Assembly: GCF_016834455.1 (NCBI RefSeq)
Contig: NZ_CP069213.1
Location: 3,573,501 to 3,637,500, forward strand
Length of the DNA: 64,000 nucleotides
Direction of reading: 5' to 3'
From: Shewanella litorisediminis
GTDB lineage: Bacteria; Pseudomonadota; Gammaproteobacteria; Enterobacterales; Shewanellaceae
The notes below the pieces were generated by a model that was not told the origin of the DNA, did no database searches, and saw nothing but the letters and a program-made list of their open reading frames with translations. Positions 60,217 through 64,000 of the stretch are shown in pieces. The position numbers and the translations under genes are program-made. Each line of letters starts with the position of its first letter. The stretch's first letter is position 1.

Positions 60217-60300
60217 CTTCCTGCTCCCTAAAAATAAAGCGCCGATTGTGGGCGCTTTGGCGGGTTGCACGCAAGTCCAATTCCTTGGATTGTGAAGGGT

Positions 60301-61107
60301 TTACCAGAATTTTTGTCGGGGCCGGTAATCCTGGTCAGTTTTATCCTGTTGGCGCCGGGCGGCGATGGCAAAGTTTTTCCCCAGCAGCAAACGTACCTGA
60401 TACCAGGACTCCCGCGCCAGCAGCCGGCGGATACCGCCCGTCCAACTGAGATGAATTGAGCCCTTGATGGCCGCCAGTGCATCGGGAGAGCGGGTCATCA
60501 ACTCGTTGGCAAAAGCCATGGCGTCTTCCATGGGGTCAGCCGTTACCCGACTGACCAAGCCCAAAGCCGCGGCTTCCGGGGCTTTGACTATTCTGGCGGT
60601 CATCGACAGCTCCAGCGCTTTATCCTTGGGCAGAATGCCCCTGAGGCTCACCAGCCCTGCCATGTCAGGCACCAGCCCCCACTTGGCTTCCATAATGGAC
60701 AGCTCGGCACCCTCGGCCGCAAAGCGAAAATCGGCCCCCAGCGCGATTTGCATGCCACCGCCATAACAATAACCTTCAATAACGGCGATAACAGGCACCG
60801 GCAAACGACTCCAGCCAATGGAGACCCGCTGCGCCAGATTGGCGTTGCCGGGCAGCCACTTGGCCAGCAGCCCCAAAGGTTGCAACGGCTTGCTGGTCAC
60901 ACTCTTGATATCGAGCCCCGACGAAAAGTGCCCCTGGGCGCCTTGCAGTATCACTACCCGCACCTGTCTGTCCCTTGCAAGCAGCTTCTGCACCCGGCAG
61001 ATCTCTAAAAACATCTCATAATTCAATGCATTGAATTTTTCTGGTCGGTTTAGTGTCACAAAGGCTATGCCATCCTTTATGACCAAGGTGACTGGAGATT
61101 GTGTCAT
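60301..61107 (-). CDS. Enoyl-CoA hydratase/isomerase (crotonase family)
   Basis: 268 residues from ATG 61107; the frame is open to 61185. Crotonase features: FVTLNRPEKFNALN, oxyanion-hole loop FSSGLDI, and the conserved GYCYGGGMQIALGADFRFA split across the second oxyanion position. One catalytic glutamate site (EAKWGLVPD) is present. Probable 2-enoyl-CoA hydration or isomerisation in the cytoplasm. The ribosome site is weak, and the exact substrate is unknown. Confidence 0.85.
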   Translation of the reverse strand: MTQSPVTLVIKDGIAFVTLNRPEKFNALNYEMFLEICRVQKLLARDRQVRVVILQGAQGHFSSGLDIKSVTSKPLQPLGLLAKWLPGNANLAQRVSIGWSRLPVPVIAVIEGYCYGGGMQIALGADFRFAAEGAELSIMEAKWGLVPDMAGLVSLRGILPKDKALELSMTARIVKAPEAAALGLVSRVTADPMEDAMAFANELMTRSPDALAAIKGSIHLSWTGGIRRLLARESWYQVRLLLGKNFAIAARRQQDKTDQDYRPRQKFW

Positions 61108-61394
61108 GCCGCATCCTAACTGGTCTGTCCAGAAGCGATAGTAACATATTTGGCATAAATGACTATTCGACGTAACATACGTCAAACTTTTTGACGTCCG
61201 TCAGCATTTTGACATTGGAAATTTATTACGGGTTGCACCCCAAACACAGCGGGGTATGATTCGGCCATGGGAAACGCCAGCTTCAGGGCTCACCATGGGA
61301 TCCAGCCAGGAAAGGCACTACGACCCAGAGCAGGATGACATCAGAAATTGGTGTTATCTTGAATAAGAAGAACAATCGAGGACCTTATTCCAGC

Positions 61395-62402
61395 ATGGCA
61401 CTTCCAGTATTGATATGTGACGACTCCGCAATGGCTCGAAAGCAGATGGCCCGGACACTGCCCAAGGATTGGGATGTCGACATTACCTTTGCCACCAATG
61501 GTGCCGAAGGCATAGAGGCCATCAAAGCCGGCAAGGGCGAGGTGGTGTTTCTTGACCTCAATATGCCTGTCATGGACGGCTATGAGGTGCTGCAAACCAT
61601 TCAGCAGCAGGACTTGCCTGCGCTGGTCATAGTGGTATCGGGTGACATTCAAATTAAGGCTCACGAACGGGTTAAGGCGCTGGGTGCGCTCGATTTTATC
61701 CAAAAACCTGTCAGTGCCGAGGCCATCGCCGGCATACTCCAGGAATACGGTATTCTCGTGCCCGGCGAAGGTGAGGCCGACGAGACCGAAGACAACCCCC
61801 TGTTAAAAGTCGATATGCGCGATGCCTGCCAGGAAATCGCCAACGTTGCCATGGGCCGTGCAGCAGACCTGCTGGCCAAGTTGCTTGATGTATTTGTGGT
61901 ATTGCCCATTCCCAACGTCAATGTGCTGGAAGTGAGTGAGCTGACCATGGCGCTCAAGGCCACCGAAACCTCGGCCAAGGTCACCGCCCTGTGTCAGGGC
62001 TTTATCGGTGCCGGCGTCGCCGGTGAAGCCCTGCTGCTGTTCCATGATTCCAGTTTTCAGGATATGGCCAAGCTGATGAAGCTCGATGGCCCCAACGACG
62101 AGGCCACCGAGGTGGAAGTGCTGATAGACACAGGCAATGTGCTTATCGGCGCCTTTTTGAATGGCATCGCCGAACAGCTGGATATGCATTTCAGTCAGGC
62201 GCATCCCGTCGTACTTGGGCGCCACTGCACAGTCAACGACCTTATCCACGACAACGCCGAAAAATGGCAACGCACCCTGGCGATGGAAATCAACTATCGC
62301 ATCGAAGATCACAACATTGAATGCGATCTTCTGCTCCTTTTCACTGAAGACTCGCTGCCGACCCTGAACTACAAGCTCGGCTACATGTTGGATACCGATT
62401 GA
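61395..62402 (+). CDS. Response regulator with CheC-like output domain
   Basis: 335 residues from ATG 61395 (MALPVLICDDSAMARKQ); the frame opens at 61335. Receiver domain (about 1-120) with phosphoacceptor D54 in VVFLDLNMPVMDG, followed by a CheC/CheX-like domain (about 145-330, AKLLDVFVVLPIPNV and GNVLIGAFLNGIAEQL). CheC-type domains are CheY-P phosphatases or adaptors. It is directly followed, 13 bp later, by a diguanylate cyclase, so the pair likely links a chemosensory-type signal to cyclic di-GMP. Confidence 0.82.
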   Translation: MALPVLICDDSAMARKQMARTLPKDWDVDITFATNGAEGIEAIKAGKGEVVFLDLNMPVMDGYEVLQTIQQQDLPALVIVVSGDIQIKAHERVKALGALDFIQKPVSAEAIAGILQEYGILVPGEGEADETEDNPLLKVDMRDACQEIANVAMGRAADLLAKLLDVFVVLPIPNVNVLEVSELTMALKATETSAKVTALCQGFIGAGVAGEALLLFHDSSFQDMAKLMKLDGPNDEATEVEVLIDTGNVLIGAFLNGIAEQLDMHFSQAHPVVLGRHCTVNDLIHDNAEKWQRTLAMEINYRIEDHNIECDLLLLFTEDSLPTLNYKLGYMLDTD

Positions 62403-62415
62403 GGCCAAACCGCTG

Positions 62416-63375
62416 ATGTCCAATGACGCAGACCTGATGAACGAACTCCACTGGCTTATCGATATGGTGCAAACCATAGAAGTGGGCCTGGTGGTACTGG
62501 ACAGAAACTTCAATATCGCCCTGTGGAATGGCTTTATGGAAAACCACAGTGGTGTTTCTCCCAATTCCATCAAGGGCAAAAACCTGTTTGAAGAGTTTCC
62601 CGAACTCCCCGCCGCCTGGCTTAAGAAGAAGATGGAGTCGGTGTATCTGCTGAAGAACCGCGCCTTTATCAGTTGGGAGCAGCGCCCTTTTGTGTTCCAG
62701 TTTAAAAACTACCGCCCCATCACAGGCCGGGCGGAGTTTATGTACCAGAACGTCACCCTGCTGCCACTGGCGTCGCTCACCGGGCAAATTACCCACATCA
62801 GCATCATTGTGTACGACGTTACCGACGTGGCAGTGAATAAACTGCAGCTGAAAAACGCCAATGAGCGCCTGGAACACCTGAGCCAAACCGACGGCCTGAC
62901 ACAACTGCACAATCGCCGCCACTGGCAGGAATGCATGAACCGGGAATACGAGCGTTTTAACCGCTATGGCGACCCGGTGAGCCTGGTGATGTTTGACATA
63001 GACCGTTTCAAGCAGGTCAACGATGAGCACGGCCATGTGGCAGGTGACAAGGTTATTCAGCACATAGCCCACCTGCTGAGCCAATCACTGCGGGAAACTG
63101 ACTGCGCAGGCCGTTACGGCGGCGAAGAATTTGCCGTGGTCCTCACCGGCACCACCGCCGAAGAGGCGTATCATTTTACCGAGCGCCTGCGGGAGAAAGT
63201 GGCCTCCTCTGCCATCCAGTTTGGCGGCAAGAGCATACAGGTCACCATCAGCCTGGGCATTTGCGGTATGGATGACTTTGTCGACAACGAATCCCAGTGG
63301 CTGGCGTTCGCGGATCAGGCGCTCTATCAGGCCAAACAACAGGGGCGCAACCGCACTGTCATTTACAGCGAATAA
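62416..63375 (+). CDS. PAS-GGDEF diguanylate cyclase
   Basis: 319 residues. An N-terminal PAS-type sensor domain (about 10-140, with NFNIALWNGFMENHSG), a linker helix (VNKLQLKNANERLEHLS), and a GGDEF domain (about 155-318) whose signature reads GGEEF at residues 235-239, an active-site variant. MFDIDRFKQVND lies at the start of the domain. No RxxD inhibitory site was obvious. It would make cyclic di-GMP from GTP in the cytoplasm; it is 13 bp after its response-regulator partner. Confidence 0.9.
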   Translation: MSNDADLMNELHWLIDMVQTIEVGLVVLDRNFNIALWNGFMENHSGVSPNSIKGKNLFEEFPELPAAWLKKKMESVYLLKNRAFISWEQRPFVFQFKNYRPITGRAEFMYQNVTLLPLASLTGQITHISIIVYDVTDVAVNKLQLKNANERLEHLSQTDGLTQLHNRRHWQECMNREYERFNRYGDPVSLVMFDIDRFKQVNDEHGHVAGDKVIQHIAHLLSQSLRETDCAGRYGGEEFAVVLTGTTAEEAYHFTERLREKVASSAIQFGGKSIQVTISLGICGMDDFVDNESQWLAFADQALYQAKQQGRNRTVIYSE

Positions 63376-63391
63376 GCCGATTTACAGGCAT

Positions 63392-63421
63392 AAAAAAGCC
63401 CGTCTCTGGACGGGCTTTTTT
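63392..63421. terminator. Bidirectional rho-independent terminator
   Basis: A 7-bp GC stem (63398-63404 with 63409-63415) is flanked by A and T runs. It serves both the diguanylate cyclase gene and the convergent rraB gene. Confidence 0.88.
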
Positions 63422-63429
63422 ATTGAATA

Positions 63430-63855
63430 TCAGTGGCGCTCAATGGGGAAGCCATCATTGTCGTAGTCTTCGTCGTCATCTTCGTCGTCGAAGTCTTCAT
63501 CGTCGCCCATAAAATAGGTGCCCCAGCCGTCGTAGTCTACCTTCTGCTTGGCCGCGAGGTTAATCAGCTGCTCACAGGCCTTGTCTATCAGGTCAACGTC
63601 CAGTGCATGGTTGGCGATAGCATCGAAGCAGAGGATCACACTGCCATCTTCCAGCTCCAACTCTTCGGCGTCAGTCACCTCGAAGCCCAGTTTGAAGGCG
63701 TCTACCGCGGCTTTTTCAAGGCGATCGAAATTGGTGCTCGAAAAATGATGTTCAATCATGTACTCGGCATCCGGGTCGGAACCATCATCCAGCAGCGACT
63801 GAACGATATCACGGGTCTCTTCCTGTTGGGCCTTCAGCAGGCGCTCAATAGACAT
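63430..63855 (-). CDS. rraB: Ribonuclease E inhibitor RraB
   Basis: 141 residues from ATG 63855, preceded by TTGGAG at 7 bp; the frame runs open to 63906. Segments [19 protein letters not shown] and [16 protein letters not shown] match E. coli RraB, as does YDGWGTYF. The C-terminal tail is highly acidic ([17 protein letters not shown]). RraB binds RNase E and slows its action. The acidic tail is longer than in E. coli as far as I recall. Confidence 0.93.
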   Translation of the reverse strand: MSIERLLKAQQEETRDIVQSLLDDGSDPDAEYMIEHHFSSTNFDRLEKAAVDAFKLGFEVTDAEELELEDGSVILCFDAIANHALDVDLIDKACEQLINLAAKQKVDYDGWGTYFMGDDEDFDDEDDDEDYDNDGFPIERH

Positions 63856-63940
63856 GGGCTGACTCCAATAAACAAAGCAAGCGCCTGCCCACCACGGGAG
63901 GCGCAATCGGGGTGCAGTATAACAGAGATTAAAAAAGGCG

Positions 63941-64000
63941 TCAGTTGGCCAGACGGGTGCGGCCCATCAGGGCTTCGGCCTCTCGGTTGAGCTGTTCAAG
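63941..64000 (-). CDS. 3' end of an unidentified gene
   Basis: The minus-strand frame from 64000 reads [19 protein letters not shown] and stops with TGA at 63941-63943. Only 19 residues are visible, helical and charged. Too little is present to name a family. It lies 86 bp upstream of the rraB start on the same strand. Confidence 0.4.
   Translation of the reverse strand, partial: LEQLNREAEALMGRTRLAN

Overview
The window is a 64 kb piece of a gammaproteobacterial chromosome, most likely from Shewanella. The inference rests on gene order and protein sequence: the E. coli-like clusters purA / rpsI-rplM / zapE / degQ-degS and murA-ibaG-mlaBCDEF / yrbG-kdsD-kdsC-lptCAB-rpoN-hpf-ptsN-rapZ-npr are intact, motX (a sodium-driven polar flagellar motor protein) lies between rnr and purA, and mgtE follows npr. 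Shewanella amazonensis or a close relative would fit the fairly G+C-rich core genes, but species cannot be fixed by eye.

Layout. 1-7.6 kb: rnr (5' end), motX, purA, the ribosomal pair rpsI-rplM, zapE and the periplasmic proteases degQ and degS, with a sigma-E-like promoter before degQ. 7.6-12.5 kb (minus strand): a 56-codon membrane-protein gene, murA, ibaG and the mla phospholipid-transport operon. 12.6-21.9 kb (plus strand): yrbG, Kdo synthesis (kdsD, kdsC), the LPS export genes lptC-lptA-lptB, sigma-54, hpf, the nitrogen PTS (ptsN, npr) with rapZ, and mgtE. Together these two divergent blocks make and maintain the cell envelope. 21.9-35.4 kb is a looser accessory stretch of single genes: orphan molybdate-type binding protein, yiaD-like lipoprotein, a 39-codon leader ORF coupled to a solo transposase-type HTH protein, mnmD-like methyltransferase, a membrane HEPN-motif protein, a YcaQ-type glycosylase, an MBL-fold hydrolase, a cold-shock/excalibur fusion, GST, histidine phosphatase, MFS transporter, NYN nuclease and Tim44-like protein, separated by several tandem-repeat patches.

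36.4-40.6 kb is the clearest acquired element: three overlapping, visibly A+T-richer genes encoding a DUF4297/Cap4-type nuclease effector, a small middle protein and an SMC/Rad50-like ATPase with a CxxC hook. This is the architecture of the Lamassu / ABC-3C anti-invader systems. It sits between two different sets of degenerate long direct repeats (about 297 bp period upstream, about 240 bp period downstream), with a near-perfect palindrome about 90 bp before the first gene.

41.5-64 kb returns to core-type DNA: groES-groEL with a sigma-32 promoter, a MATE exporter, a large secreted zinc metalloprotease, a 1236-residue hybrid sensor kinase, a PIN-PhoH ATPase, rapA, an exported amidohydrolase, a DUF3530 protein, yqhA-like, an enoyl-CoA hydratase, a CheC-domain response regulator paired with a diguanylate cyclase, rraB and the tail of an unidentified gene. 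Most transcription units end in clear rho-independent terminators. No tRNA, rRNA, CRISPR array or complete insertion sequence was seen.
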